From Bryobacterales bacterium (GTDB lineage: Bacteria; Acidobacteriota; Terriglobia; Bryobacterales; Bryobacteraceae): a stretch of 63,248 bases of DNA. A program made the translations under genes and the position numbers. The stretch spans positions 73,666 through 136,913 of the forward strand of contig PLOR01000083.1 in the NCBI GenBank assembly GCA_003142185.1, written 5' to 3'. Positions within the stretch are counted from its first letter, which is position 1. Every line of letters starts with the position of its first letter. Below, one piece after another: positions 36,059 through 44,543 of this stretch. The notes below the pieces were generated by a model that was not told the origin of the DNA, searched no databases, and saw nothing but the letters and a program-made list of their open reading frames with translations.

Positions 36059-38302
36059 ATGCCTGAAGAAAAAGAATTGCGCGCGCTCCCCGCTCCGGCC
36101 AACGGCGGCAACGGCAACGGCCACGTCCCGGCGATCCCCGACCCCATCACGGTCTACCCCCCCTACGCCTACGCCCAGCCGGAGCCTGAGGAAACAGCGG
36201 TACCGCTCTCCCACTATCTGTGGATACTCAAGCGCCACAAGTGGAAGATCCTCTCTTTCGCTCTGATCTCGGTAATCGCCACCGTGGTGGTGTCTTCGCG
36301 CCTTACGCCTATCTACGAATCCACCGCGACCATCGACGTCGACCGTCAGGCGCCCGCCGCGCTTATCGGCCAGGATGCCGCCCGCGCCGCCCCGAACGAC
36401 GCCGACCAGTTCCTGGCCACCCAGGTCAAGATCATCCAGTCCGATTCGGTGCTGCGCCCCGTCGCCGAGCGCTTCCATCTCCCTAGCAGCGATATCACCA
36501 CCCTGCCGGGCGAGTCCAAGTTTCCTTCCGCGCGCGCGCAGAATGCCCCGGTCACCCTCAAGAAACTCAAGGTCACGCGCCCGCCCAACACCTACCTGCT
36601 GCTCATCAGCTTCCGGTCGCCGGACCCGGAACTGGCCTCGGATGTCGCCAACGGAATCGCCGACAGCTACATCCAGCACACCTACGACATCCGCTTTCGC
36701 GCCACCGCCGGCCTCTCCGCCTACATGGAAAAGCAGATCGAAGAGTTGCGGGCCAAGATGGAGCGCTCCTCCGCCGCCCTGGCGCAATTCGAAAAAGATC
36801 TCAGCGTCATCAACCCGGAGGAGAAAACCAGCATCCTTTCCTCCCGCCTGCTCCAGCTCAACACCGAGTTCACCACCGCCCAGGGCGACCGCGTCCGCCA
36901 GCAGGCCGCCTTCAATTCCGTCAAGAGCGGTTCCATGGAGGCTGCCCAAGCCTCCACCCAGGGCGAGCAACTCCGCCGGCTCGCGGACCACCTCGACGAA
37001 GCCCGCGAAAAGTTCGCCACCACCGCTGCCCAGTATGGCGCCGGCCATCCCGAATACAAAAAGGCGCACTCTCAAGTCGCCGAGCTGGAGCGCCAGCTCG
37101 AAGACTTGAAGGCGAACATCGTGAATCGCGTCAGCCTGGAATACAAGGAAGCCGCTAATCGCGAATCCATGCTGGCCAGCGCGGTGGCCGAGACCAAGGC
37201 CGAATTCGACCGCCTCAACGCGCATTCCTTCGAGTACAAAGCCCTGAAACAGGAAGCCGACGGCGACAAAGGCCTCTACGAAGAGCTGATCCGCAAGATC
37301 AAGGAAGCCGGCATCAACTCCAGCTTCCAGAACAGTTCCATCCGCCTGGCCGATTCCGCCCGCCCGGCCATCAAGCCGGTATTTCCGGACCTGAAGCTGA
37401 ACGCCCTCCTGGCGTTCCTCTTTTCCACTCTGCTCGGCGTCGGCCTGGCGGTCCTGGCGGACACCGTCGACAACACCGTGCGCGACCCCGAGGACATACA
37501 GCGCACACTGCGGACCGAGGTCCTCGGCTCGCTCCCAACCGTGAAGCATTGGCGCAGCCGGCTGCTTCGCATTCGTATGGCGAACAACGGGACCAAGGTC
37601 ATCGTCAAATACAGCGGGCGCAACGCGCAGGAGGCGGCGTTTGAAGAAGCCATCCGAACGCTGCGCGATTCCATCCTGCTCTCCGATCTCGGCCGCCGCC
37701 CGCACTCCCTGCTCATCACCTCCGCCACGCCGCGCGAGGGAAAGACCACCGCCTCCGTGCGCCTGGCCATCGTACACAGCCTGCAAAACCGGAAGACGCT
37801 CTTAATTGACGCCGACCTGCGCCGCCCCGGAATTCACGACCGGCTCGGCATAGCGAACGACCGGGGACTCTCCACGGTAATCAAGGGCGAAGCCGGCTGG
37901 CGCGAGGTCCTGCAAAAGTGCGAGGAGTATCCGGACCTGGACATCCTCCCCGCCGGCCCAGCCTCCCGCAGCGCCGCCGACCGCCTCGGCGCCACGCTCG
38001 AGAAAATGTTCGCCGAAGCCAATCCGGAGTACGATCTCATCATCGTCGATTCCCCCCCGCTGCTAGGCTTTGCCGAGCCCCTCCAGATGGCCGCGGTAGT
38101 GGATGGAGTGGTGGTCATGACTCTAGCCGGCCAGACGAACCGGAACGCGGTCAGTAGTGTGATCAGCAGCCTGAAGAGAGTGAAGGCAAATGTAATTGGT
38201 GTGGCGCTGAACGAGGTCCGCAAGGACATGAGCGACCGGTATTATTACTACGGATATTACGGGAAGTACTATTCGAAGTATTACAAGCCGACCAAGGGGT
38301 AG
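36059..38302 (+). CDS. Wzc-type polysaccharide co-polymerase/BY-kinase
   Basis: The 747-residue protein has an N-terminal Wzz domain with a first membrane helix (about residues 58-80, HLWILKRHKWKILSFALISV region), a long periplasmic coiled coil (about 200-400), a second helix (about 440-462, LNALLAFLFSTLLGVGLAVL), and a cytoplasmic kinase. Kinase signatures are Walker A SATPREGKTTASVRL (about 556), Walker A' LLIDADLRRPG and Walker [13 protein letters not shown]. The C-terminus is a Tyr cluster ([18 protein letters not shown]) that is autophosphorylated to control chain length and export. Its last 112 codons are duplicated at 39772-40109 with 93% identity, and foreign TA genes lie between the copies. 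Confidence 0.95.
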   Translation: MPEEKELRALPAPANGGNGNGHVPAIPDPITVYPPYAYAQPEPEETAVPLSHYLWILKRHKWKILSFALISVIATVVVSSRLTPIYESTATIDVDRQAPAALIGQDAARAAPNDADQFLATQVKIIQSDSVLRPVAERFHLPSSDITTLPGESKFPSARAQNAPVTLKKLKVTRPPNTYLLLISFRSPDPELASDVANGIADSYIQHTYDIRFRATAGLSAYMEKQIEELRAKMERSSAALAQFEKDLSVINPEEKTSILSSRLLQLNTEFTTAQGDRVRQQAAFNSVKSGSMEAAQASTQGEQLRRLADHLDEAREKFATTAAQYGAGHPEYKKAHSQVAELERQLEDLKANIVNRVSLEYKEAANRESMLASAVAETKAEFDRLNAHSFEYKALKQEADGDKGLYEELIRKIKEAGINSSFQNSSIRLADSARPAIKPVFPDLKLNALLAFLFSTLLGVGLAVLADTVDNTVRDPEDIQRTLRTEVLGSLPTVKHWRSRLLRIRMANNGTKVIVKYSGRNAQEAAFEEAIRTLRDSILLSDLGRRPHSLLITSATPREGKTTASVRLAIVHSLQNRKTLLIDADLRRPGIHDRLGIANDRGLSTVIKGEAGWREVLQKCEEYPDLDILPAGPASRSAADRLGATLEKMFAEANPEYDLIIVDSPPLLGFAEPLQMAAVVDGVVVMTLAGQTNRNAVSSVISSLKRVKANVIGVALNEVRKDMSDRYYYYGYYGKYYSKYYKPTKG

Positions 38303-38304
38303 GT
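37965..38304 (+). repeat. Direct repeat copy 1 (wzc 3' end)
   Basis: 340 bases covering the last 112 codons of wzc plus the stop. The second copy is at 39772-40111. By direct comparison I count about 24 differences (about 93% identity), and only one changes an amino acid (Arg in NRN becomes Gln in NQN). The copies enclose 1.47 kb of TA genes. Confidence 0.9.
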
Positions 38305-38558
38305 TTCGACCGTGTGATAAAGTGCTCGCCACGCCTCCGAACGGAGCCGCGACCATAGGGAGCGGTACTTTCGATAGATGCGAATCTGCCGGTCGAGGAA
38401 CTAGGCGCCTCACAAACGTGATGGGGAAGATGGGTGGCTGCTTGCCGGGAATATCCGACGCTGCGGCGGCGATGTCTCCGCTGCCAGCGGGGAGGCTGGC
38501 CGAGTGGCCCAGCGAACGCTTTTCTTGCGAGGGATCCGCTGAGGACGACGAGAGGAAA
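38303..38558. other. Intergenic region with dispersed repeat
   Basis: No gene is supported. 38331-38358 and 38357-38406 are copies of segments at 24651-24680 and 24774-24826, a dispersed repeat of unknown nature. The rest has no visible feature. Confidence 0.55.
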
Positions 38559-39011
38559 TCAGGCCGGCTGCTGGGGATCCATGACCAGCAAACCCGCCTT
38601 CGCCGCCGCGACCTTCAACTCCCGATCGGAAGTAACGAACGCGAACTCGCTGGCGTCGATGCCGAGGTGGTCCTTGAGCGCCAAAGCGGACGCCAGATGC
38701 ACACAGTCGGACCCGCGAAGAGCGTGGGCATGCGCCACTTGAAGGGCTTTCCCGAGGATCTCCGGCGTCAGCCCCACCCAAAGAAACTGGTCCCAATCCT
38801 CTTCGAGCGAAGTCTTCATCTCAGCCAGACGCGCGCCGTCGATTGCGCCCCCCGCGCACTTCCGCGCCGCGGTGGCGTTCACTTCGATGAAGCCTACGGT
38901 GCAACAACTCAGCGTCCGATCCATCCCGAACAGGTTGTTTACCCAGTCCGTCCCCGGCTCGGCGAAATGCCGCTTGACCCATGCGCTCGAGTCGAGATAA
39001 TAGAGCGTCAT
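38559..39011 (-). CDS. vapC: PIN-domain toxin (VapC type)
   Basis: The 150-residue PIN protein has acidic residues in MTLYYLDSSAWVKRHFAEPG (Asp7), an E in GFIEVNATAAR, RGSDCVHLASALAL (Asp), and FAFVTSDRELKVAAAKAGLL (Asp). This is the usual VapC set. Its start overlaps the antitoxin gene by 4 bases. It lies in the cassette between the two wzc repeats, in the opposite orientation to the operon. Confidence 0.86.
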   Translation of the reverse strand: MTLYYLDSSAWVKRHFAEPGTDWVNNLFGMDRTLSCCTVGFIEVNATAARKCAGGAIDGARLAEMKTSLEEDWDQFLWVGLTPEILGKALQVAHAHALRGSDCVHLASALALKDHLGIDASEFAFVTSDRELKVAAAKAGLLVMDPQQPA

Positions 39012-39277
39012 CGACGGTCGGCAATCAGCAGTTCAGACGCGGGAATGCCGGGACAGTGGACGGGTTTCACACTGCGGAATGGCTGGGCATCTCCCGGCGG
39101 CACACGGAAACCCACTTTACCCGCCAAACGCGCCCGGATGGCATCGCGGGTCAGTTCCCCTTCCGGCGCACGCGCCGGTTGCGGCTGCCTGGCCGCCATC
39201 AGGTCCAGCACCTTGCGGGCTTCCTCTTCCGAGAGCCGGTCCACTTTTCCCCGAAGGTCTTCCTTTGCCGTTGCCAT
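39008..39277 (-). CDS. vapB: Antitoxin of VapC module
   Basis: The 89-residue protein (ATAKEDLRGKVDRLSEEEAR, KVLDLMAARQPQ) has a helical N-terminal dimerisation region and a basic, flexible C-terminal part, as in VapB/DUF2281-like antitoxins. The 4-base overlap with the toxin start is the main evidence of pairing. The family assignment is less sure than the role. Upstream (39278-39448) is intergenic and includes the palindromic repeat at 39397. Confidence 0.68.
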   Translation of the reverse strand: MATAKEDLRGKVDRLSEEEARKVLDLMAARQPQPARAPEGELTRDAIRARLAGKVGFRVPPGDAQPFRSVKPVHCPGIPASELLIADRR

Positions 39278-39396
39278 ACCGATACTCCGTGGCGTGAAGA
39301 TGGTGGCGCGCCCACCTATCCCTCACGATATCAGTTTCCCACAGTCCCAAGGCCAGCGGCTACGCGCAACAGCCCTCACGCCAACCGGAGTTGTGG

Positions 39397-39420
39397 GGCA
39401 GGCGCTTCCGCCTGCCAACC
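39397..39420. repeat. Dispersed palindrome (copy of 20831-20854)
   Basis: A 24-base sequence that is the exact reverse complement of 20831-20854, with a palindromic core GCAGGCGCTTCCGCCTGC. It sits between the vapBC antitoxin and the MNT gene, so it came in with the insert or arrived later. Confidence 0.8.
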
Positions 39421-39448
39421 GGCCGGTCGGGATCGCCTTCGAAAACCC

Positions 39449-39739
39449 TCATAGCGGCACGGCCTCTGCCAGGACCCTTTCGCGGACCCGCACCCGCAGC
39501 CCCTTCTCGGTGGCAACATCGACGGGGGCGCCCAGGGCTTCTTCGAGATCCATCAGCAGACCTCCCAGATCGGAAAGCGTGCGGCCCGGATCGAGATCGA
39601 CGAGAAAATCCACGTCGCTTTGCGGATCGCTCTCCCCACGCGCGACAGAGCCGAACACACGGACGTTGTGCGCGCCATGCCTGGCCGCGAGCCCGAGAAC
39701 GGAGTCTCGTCTGGTTGCGCGGAGTTCCTGCAAAGTCAT
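39449..39739 (-). CDS. MNT nucleotidyltransferase antitoxin, without HEPN partner
   Basis: The 96-residue protein is a minimal nucleotidyltransferase: [20 protein letters not shown] has the G-S-x-A-R-G and D-x-D metal-binding motif. MNT proteins are antitoxins of HEPN toxins (MntA type), which AMPylate the toxin. No HEPN gene follows: the next downstream gene on this strand is the vapBC pair. Start ATG 39739; the open frame upstream runs across the wzc duplicate and is not homologous. It is 32 bases from the duplicated wzc segment. Confidence 0.82.
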   Translation of the reverse strand: MTLQELRATRRDSVLGLAARHGAHNVRVFGSVARGESDPQSDVDFLVDLDPGRTLSDLGGLLMDLEEALGAPVDVATEKGLRVRVRERVLAEAVPL

Positions 39740-39771
39740 GCCGCCCTCATTTTCCCACATTGGCCGGCGCC

Positions 39772-40109
39772 CCCGCAGCGCCGCCGACCGCCTCGGCGCC
39801 ACCCTGGAGAAAATGTTCGCCGAAGCCAATCCGGAGTACGATCTCATCATCGTCGACTCGCCCCCGCTGCTGGGCTTCGCCGAGCCCCTCCAGATGGCCG
39901 CGGTAGTGGATGGAGTGGTGGTCATGACTCTGGCCGGCCAAACCAACCAGAACGCGGTCAGCAGTGTGATCAGCAGTTTGAAGAGAGTGAAGGCAAACGT
40001 AATAGGTGTGGCGCTGAACGAAGTCCGCAAAGACATGAGTGACCGCTATTATTACTACGGATACTACGGGAAGTATTACTCGAAATATTACAAGCCGACG
40101 AAGGGGTAG
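39772..40109 (+). pseudogene. Duplicated C-terminal fragment of Wzc kinase
   Basis: This segment encodes the last 112 residues of a BY-kinase ([20 protein letters not shown], Walker [13 protein letters not shown], Tyr cluster, stop). It is 93% identical in DNA and 99% in protein to the end of the intact wzc. Nearly all differences are synonymous, so it evolved under selection before losing its 5' part. No start codon with a ribosome site is evident. It has no Walker A and cannot be an active kinase by itself, although a Tyr-rich cytoplasmic fragment could still be bound or phosphorylated if expressed. Confidence 0.85.
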
Positions 40110-40144
40110 GTCACGCAAACGGAATCAAGGGAACAGCGCCGACT

Positions 40145-40900
40145 GTGATTAACTTCGCCAGCATTTCTAACTCAAGGATCGTCGGCCGGGCGTTGCGCTT
40201 GCCGCTTCGTCTGATTCCGAAAGAGGCAGAAGTCCGAATCCTGCAGGGCCCGTTGCGGGGTAAGCGCTGGATCGCGGGCTCGTCCATCCACGGCTGCTGG
40301 TTGGGTTCGTATGAGGCTGCGAAGCAGAGGAAGATCGTAGAGCTTGTGCGCCCGGGGATGGTCTGCTGGGACGTGGGCGCGAACGTGGGCTTCTATACAC
40401 TGTTCCTTGCCGAGTTGGTCGGCACGAGCGGCCGGGTCTTCGCATTCGAGCCGGTGCCTCGCAATGTTGAACTGTTGCGGCGGCATGTGGAGATGAACCG
40501 GTGCAGGACTGCGCAAATCTTCCCCTGTGCCCTGGGCGACCTCGACGGCGAGGTCAAGTTTAGTCCGGGGCCAAACGCCTCGATGGGCCGCATCGCAGCC
40601 GAAGGGCCGCTGACCGTGCCATGTTTTAGGGCGGACACCCTGCTAGCCACCGGTGAGGTTGAAGCTCCGGACGTGATCAAGATCGACGTCGAAGGCGCCG
40701 AGGCGGACGTTCTCCGGGGCGCACGCGGGATGTTAGAACGGCACCCGGTGATATTTCTGGCCACGCATGGGCGGACCGTGCACCGCGAGTGCGTGGGGTT
40801 GCTCTTGGCCTCCGGTTATGAGGTTCACGCACTGGACGGCGGGTCGCCTGAGGGGACAGATGAGGTCCTGGCGGTATCAGCGGGGAAGGTCGCGGCATGA
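40145..40900 (+). CDS. FkbM-family methyltransferase
   Basis: The 251-residue protein has the SAM motif I (VCWDVGANVGFYTLFLAELV), motif II (RVFAFEPVPRNVELLRRHVE) and the FkbM signature DVIKIDVEGAEADVLRGA. FkbM enzymes O-methylate small molecules or sugar hydroxyls; here the context suggests methylation of a polysaccharide or its precursor. GTG start 40145. The next gene overlaps by 4 bases, so the pair is coupled. It follows the duplicated wzc segment by 35 bases. Confidence 0.82.
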   Translation: MINFASISNSRIVGRALRLPLRLIPKEAEVRILQGPLRGKRWIAGSSIHGCWLGSYEAAKQRKIVELVRPGMVCWDVGANVGFYTLFLAELVGTSGRVFAFEPVPRNVELLRRHVEMNRCRTAQIFPCALGDLDGEVKFSPGPNASMGRIAAEGPLTVPCFRADTLLATGEVEAPDVIKIDVEGAEADVLRGARGMLERHPVIFLATHGRTVHRECVGLLLASGYEVHALDGGSPEGTDEVLAVSAGKVAA

Positions 40901-41568
40901 GCCGGCTGGCGTCAATCAGTCGCAGGCTGTGGTTCGGAGTGAACCCGGAAGCGAGAAAATCACGTTTTCACACCGAGAAGGGGCAGTACGCTTTGGGTTC
41001 CGTGAAGATGTTGGCGGATTGCGCGGCGGCGTGTGCGACGGGCGTTGGACGGAAGGTTGCAGGAGTCCGGCCCGTGTTGCCCTGGATCACGTTTCCGGCA
41101 ATGCGGTTTATCCGGCGGCGGATTACGCCGAACACCCGGGTGTTCGAGTGGAGTTGCGGTATGTCCACGCTCTGGTTTGAACGCCGGTGCGGCGAGGTTC
41201 GGGCGGTGGAGGACGATCCGGCGTGGTATGGCGCCATTGCGAAGCGGGCCACGAAAGCGAAGGTTGTTCTACTAGAGGGCAGCGCCTATGTGGAGAAGAT
41301 CCTAGAGCATCCAGCAGGCTACTTCGAGGTGGTCTCGGTTGACGGCTCGCGCCGGCTCGAGTGTTTCCGGCTGGCCCTGGAGCGCGTGCACCGCGGGGGC
41401 CTGCTGATAGTCGACAACACCGACAGCGACCACGCCACCAAGGGAGAACTTTTCGTTATCGATCAGATGCTCGATGAGCTGGGGCCGGACTGGGAGGTCC
41501 ACCGCTTTCCGGGCTGGGGGCCGGGCAACCTTTACGCGTGGGAGACGACGGTTTGCGTACGGAGGTAG
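40897..41568 (+). CDS. Class I SAM-dependent methyltransferase-like protein
   Basis: The 223-residue protein has NTRVFEWSCGMSTLWFERRC, resembling SAM motif I, followed by EVRAVEDDPAWYGAIAKRAT and YFEVVSVDGSRRLECFRLAL plus GGLLIVDNTDSDHATKG, the pattern of class I methyltransferases acting in polysaccharide loci. It overlaps the FkbM gene by 4 bases. The exact reaction is unknown. Sugar O-methylation is the likeliest role from context. Confidence 0.68.
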   Translation: MSRLASISRRLWFGVNPEARKSRFHTEKGQYALGSVKMLADCAAACATGVGRKVAGVRPVLPWITFPAMRFIRRRITPNTRVFEWSCGMSTLWFERRCGEVRAVEDDPAWYGAIAKRATKAKVVLLEGSAYVEKILEHPAGYFEVVSVDGSRRLECFRLALERVHRGGLLIVDNTDSDHATKGELFVIDQMLDELGPDWEVHRFPGWGPGNLYAWETTVCVRR

Positions 41569-42926
41569 AGGCGACCCCGGTGGGCGACGCGGCGGCAGCC
41601 GGGCATGCCCGCCGGCGGGACCTGAGGGCGCGGACGACCGGCGCGGTGGGCGTTGTTACGCAGGCGGTGAATCAGGGGATTCGCCTGGTGGTGATTCCGC
41701 TTTCCATCAGGATGCTCGGCCTGGAGCAGTACGGCTTGTGGTTAGTCGTCGGATCGCTTGTAGCGTGGGGCGGGATGGCAGATTTCGGGTTGGCACCCGG
41801 GCTGATCAACGTGGTCGCGACGGCGCAGGGCCGGGGCGACCGCCAAGGAATGCGGCGGGCTATTTCAACGGCGTTTGCGGCGTACGGGGTACTGGCAGTG
41901 GCAGTGGCGGCGCTGGCCATGGGCCTATCGCGATGGAGCGGGTTGCCAGGGCTGCTGGGTGCGCGGACCCCGGCGCTGGCGGAGAGCGGTCGCATGTTGG
42001 TGTTGGTGTGCGGGCTGATCTTCGCGGCTTCGACCCTGACGCGCGTTGTGAGTACGACGACCAGCGCGCTGCAAAAGGGTTACCTGGGATGCTTTTCATT
42101 CCTGGCAGGGAGTCTGGCGAGCCTAGGACTGCTTTTTGCTTTGTCGGCCGGCGGCCGGGGAGGATTGTTGAGCTATGTGTTGGTCGTCAGCGTCCCGCCG
42201 CTGCTGGCACAGATGGGTCTGGCGGGATACGTGTTTGGGCTGTTGCACCGCGACTTGCGGCCGGCCTGGAAGTGGTTCGACGTTGCGAGCTTGCGGACCT
42301 TGTGGGGATTCGCCGGGCCGTTAACGGTTTACCAGTTGGCCAACCTGGGAGTGCTGTATTCGGCGAATCTGCTGATCGCGAACCGGCTGGGGGCCGGGAT
42401 GGTGCCGCAATACTCAGTGCCCTACGCGGCGTTCGCAGTGTTTATCACAACCGCCATGCTGATCGTGACGCCGTACACACCTGCGATAGCTGAGGCGAAA
42501 GCGAGGGGGGACTGGCACTGGATCAAGAAGCGCGCGATCCACCTCCTGCTGGCGAGCGTAGGAATGTTCATGGCTGGGGCACTGGTGTTGACGCTTGCCG
42601 GTCAGGCCTTCATCAAGTTGTGGACCCACAAGGCCGTGCAGCCTACCATTGGGCTTTTGATCGCGTTACTGATCTTCGGAGTATTTCGTGTTGCCGGGAA
42701 CACGATCAACGAGGTGCTGACGGGGCTCGGGTTGGTGCGGTTCACGGCGGGCGCGTTTCTCGCCGTGTCGGTATTTTATGTGGTTGCTAGTTGGCTGGCT
42801 CTGCCTGTGTTTGGGCTGGTCGCGGTGCCTGTAGTTTGTGCCATAGCCCAGGTGGTCTATCTGGCGGTCAGCCTACCGGTGGCGTTCGGGCGGATGGAGC
42901 GGGGGATCGCGCATGTGGCCAACTGA
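41538..42926 (+). CDS. Oligosaccharide flippase (Wzx-like)
   Basis: The 462-residue protein has 12-14 membrane helices and the MATE/MVF-type polysaccharide transporter pattern (TGAVGVVTQAVNQGIRLVVI, PLSIRMLGLEQYGLWLVVGS, FGLAPGLINVVATAQGRGDR). It would flip lipid-linked repeat units across the inner membrane for Wzy polymerisation. The GTG start at 41538 overlaps the preceding gene by 31 bases; a later start is possible because the first 35 residues are not conserved in type. Flanked by methyltransferase and polymerase genes. Confidence 0.85.
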   Translation: MGDDGLRTEVEATPVGDAAAAGHARRRDLRARTTGAVGVVTQAVNQGIRLVVIPLSIRMLGLEQYGLWLVVGSLVAWGGMADFGLAPGLINVVATAQGRGDRQGMRRAISTAFAAYGVLAVAVAALAMGLSRWSGLPGLLGARTPALAESGRMLVLVCGLIFAASTLTRVVSTTTSALQKGYLGCFSFLAGSLASLGLLFALSAGGRGGLLSYVLVVSVPPLLAQMGLAGYVFGLLHRDLRPAWKWFDVASLRTLWGFAGPLTVYQLANLGVLYSANLLIANRLGAGMVPQYSVPYAAFAVFITTAMLIVTPYTPAIAEAKARGDWHWIKKRAIHLLLASVGMFMAGALVLTLAGQAFIKLWTHKAVQPTIGLLIALLIFGVFRVAGNTINEVLTGLGLVRFTAGAFLAVSVFYVVASWLALPVFGLVAVPVVCAIAQVVYLAVSLPVAFGRMERGIAHVAN

Positions 42927-42977
42927 GGCGACAGGGCCATTGCTGCCCTCGATGCTCATGCCGAAAGGCGGCCGAAA

Positions 42978-44543
42978 GTGAGCCACGGTATGCCTACGCG
43001 GAATCCGACCGAATTGGGCGATCATGTAATGCAGAATCCAGCGAATTGGTTCTTGAGCAGAGAACTGGCCCGCCGCCCGCCCTGGGAGGCGCAGCCCCTG
43101 CGTATTCCTGGCTGGGACTGGGCACTGGTGAGCGCCTGCCTCGCGCTGGTTGTTGCGGTCTGGTTGGGGCTTGCGGCTCCATCTAGTCTCATCGCTGCGG
43201 TGCTCTTGGCGCTCAATCTCGTGCTGCTGACGACCTGTGTATTCCGGGCGATCCGTGCCGGCGCCCCTGGGCTGGCCCTCATGGTCCTGTCCTGTATCAT
43301 TTTTTTTTGGTTTGATGCATTCGTGCTTGCTAGCCAGCCCCTACCGTTCTCGCCTCCGGGAGGCATGCCGCTGGGCCAGGACCGCTTCTCGCCTGAAGAA
43401 GTCGCGAAGGGTCTTTTCTACTGTGGTGTTTTCGAGGCAATGATTTTTGTCGGGTACTCGTGGCCTGCCAGGGGCGCAACTAGGATCAAGCGGTGGGCGG
43501 CTTCGCGTGTCGACGCCAGCGGCCCCCTCGCCAAGATCATACTATGCCTGTGCGTTCCCTGCGGGTTTCTGACTCTCACAATCGCATATGGCTTTCGGCC
43601 CGACGCCATCCTAGCTGCCCTAGTCAATGGGCGGGCCGGCGTCGCCGGAGTCGGAGAGCACCAACTGTGGATGAACCTCGATGAATTCGGCCTCTTCGGT
43701 GCCGCCTATTTTTTCGTGCTCGCAACGTCTAAGGGCACAGTTAAACGTGTCGCGGGTGTGCTCATCGGAGCCTTTGCGGCGACGCCGTTTGTTCTCAGCG
43801 GTACACGTCATTTCCTGCTGTTCATTTTCCTTCCGGTTTGCGTCGCTAACCTCCGAAAACTCTCGGGCTCTTTTAACCCGGGGCGCGTGATGAAGTGGAG
43901 CGTGTTGTTCGTTGTCTTTTTCTGTGTCTCCTGCCTCCAGGTCACGCTTCGGCAGGGGGGGTGGGTGCAGATACTGTCGCCGGAAACCATAGAGATCTAC
44001 CCGGACACTAGCGGGCAGTTTTCGTCTCTACTGTACGCCGAACACTTGGTTCCGGCGGGTCACGCCTTCTTCCACGAATTTGCAGAGCCGTTCTTTGTAT
44101 TCCACTGGATACCGCGCCAGTTTTGGGAGGGCAAGCCGACCATGGCGGCCTGGGAGTTCTTCAATTCGTCGTACACGCGGGGCCAAAACTTCAACGTCAC
44201 CCCGTCTATCATCGGCCAATACTACATGAATTGGGGCGTCGCCGGGGTTGTTCTTATCGGCTTGTGGCTGGGCTTTCTCGCACGGTTGGTCGATTCGGTG
44301 AACCTCTACGTGCAGGGCCGCAACCGAACGGCTGTAATCGTGGTGATAGGGATGGGTTACGCATTCCTGGTGGCGTCCTTTCGTCACTATCACCCTTTGT
44401 ATTTTACATACGAAGCGTTCGCCATGTTCGTAATGCTCGCCGTCACGAAGAGGGTCACGCATTCGCAGGTGCGCGACCACGGAATCATTAGCCATCGATT
44501 CATGAGTCGCCTCCAAGTGATCGGGGCGAGCTCGTCAAAGTGA
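42978..44543 (+). CDS. Polysaccharide polymerase (Wzy-like)
   Basis: The 521-residue polytopic protein (about 10-12 helices) has a large loop (about residues 340-430; SGQFSSLLYAEHLVPAGHAF and NSSYTRGQNFNVTPSIIGQY) before YMNWGVAGVVLIGLWLGFLA. This is the usual layout of O-antigen or exopolysaccharide repeat polymerases of the WzyE/oligosaccharide polymerase group. Sequences are too diverged to give linkage. GTG 42978 is used; an ATG at 42990 is nearby. The next gene overlaps by 4 bases. Confidence 0.78.
   Translation: MSHGMPTRNPTELGDHVMQNPANWFLSRELARRPPWEAQPLRIPGWDWALVSACLALVVAVWLGLAAPSSLIAAVLLALNLVLLTTCVFRAIRAGAPGLALMVLSCIIFFWFDAFVLASQPLPFSPPGGMPLGQDRFSPEEVAKGLFYCGVFEAMIFVGYSWPARGATRIKRWAASRVDASGPLAKIILCLCVPCGFLTLTIAYGFRPDAILAALVNGRAGVAGVGEHQLWMNLDEFGLFGAAYFFVLATSKGTVKRVAGVLIGAFAATPFVLSGTRHFLLFIFLPVCVANLRKLSGSFNPGRVMKWSVLFVVFFCVSCLQVTLRQGGWVQILSPETIEIYPDTSGQFSSLLYAEHLVPAGHAFFHEFAEPFFVFHWIPRQFWEGKPTMAAWEFFNSSYTRGQNFNVTPSIIGQYYMNWGVAGVVLIGLWLGFLARLVDSVNLYVQGRNRTAVIVVIGMGYAFLVASFRHYHPLYFTYEAFAMFVMLAVTKRVTHSQVRDHGIISHRFMSRLQVIGASSSK

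Noticed and set aside
35072-37786. A 904-codon open frame on the minus strand opposite the Wza- and Wzc-type genes
   Set aside because: Its sequence is a Gly/Val/Asp/Arg-rich antisense shadow of strongly supported coding genes, with no recognisable domain and no start signals.
38322-40109. A 595-codon plus-strand open frame ending in the BY-kinase tail, read as a novel fusion kinase
   Set aside because: The first 480 codons are the antisense of vapBC and the MNT gene and have no family similarity; only the last 112 codons are kinase sequence, so it is an accidental read-through.
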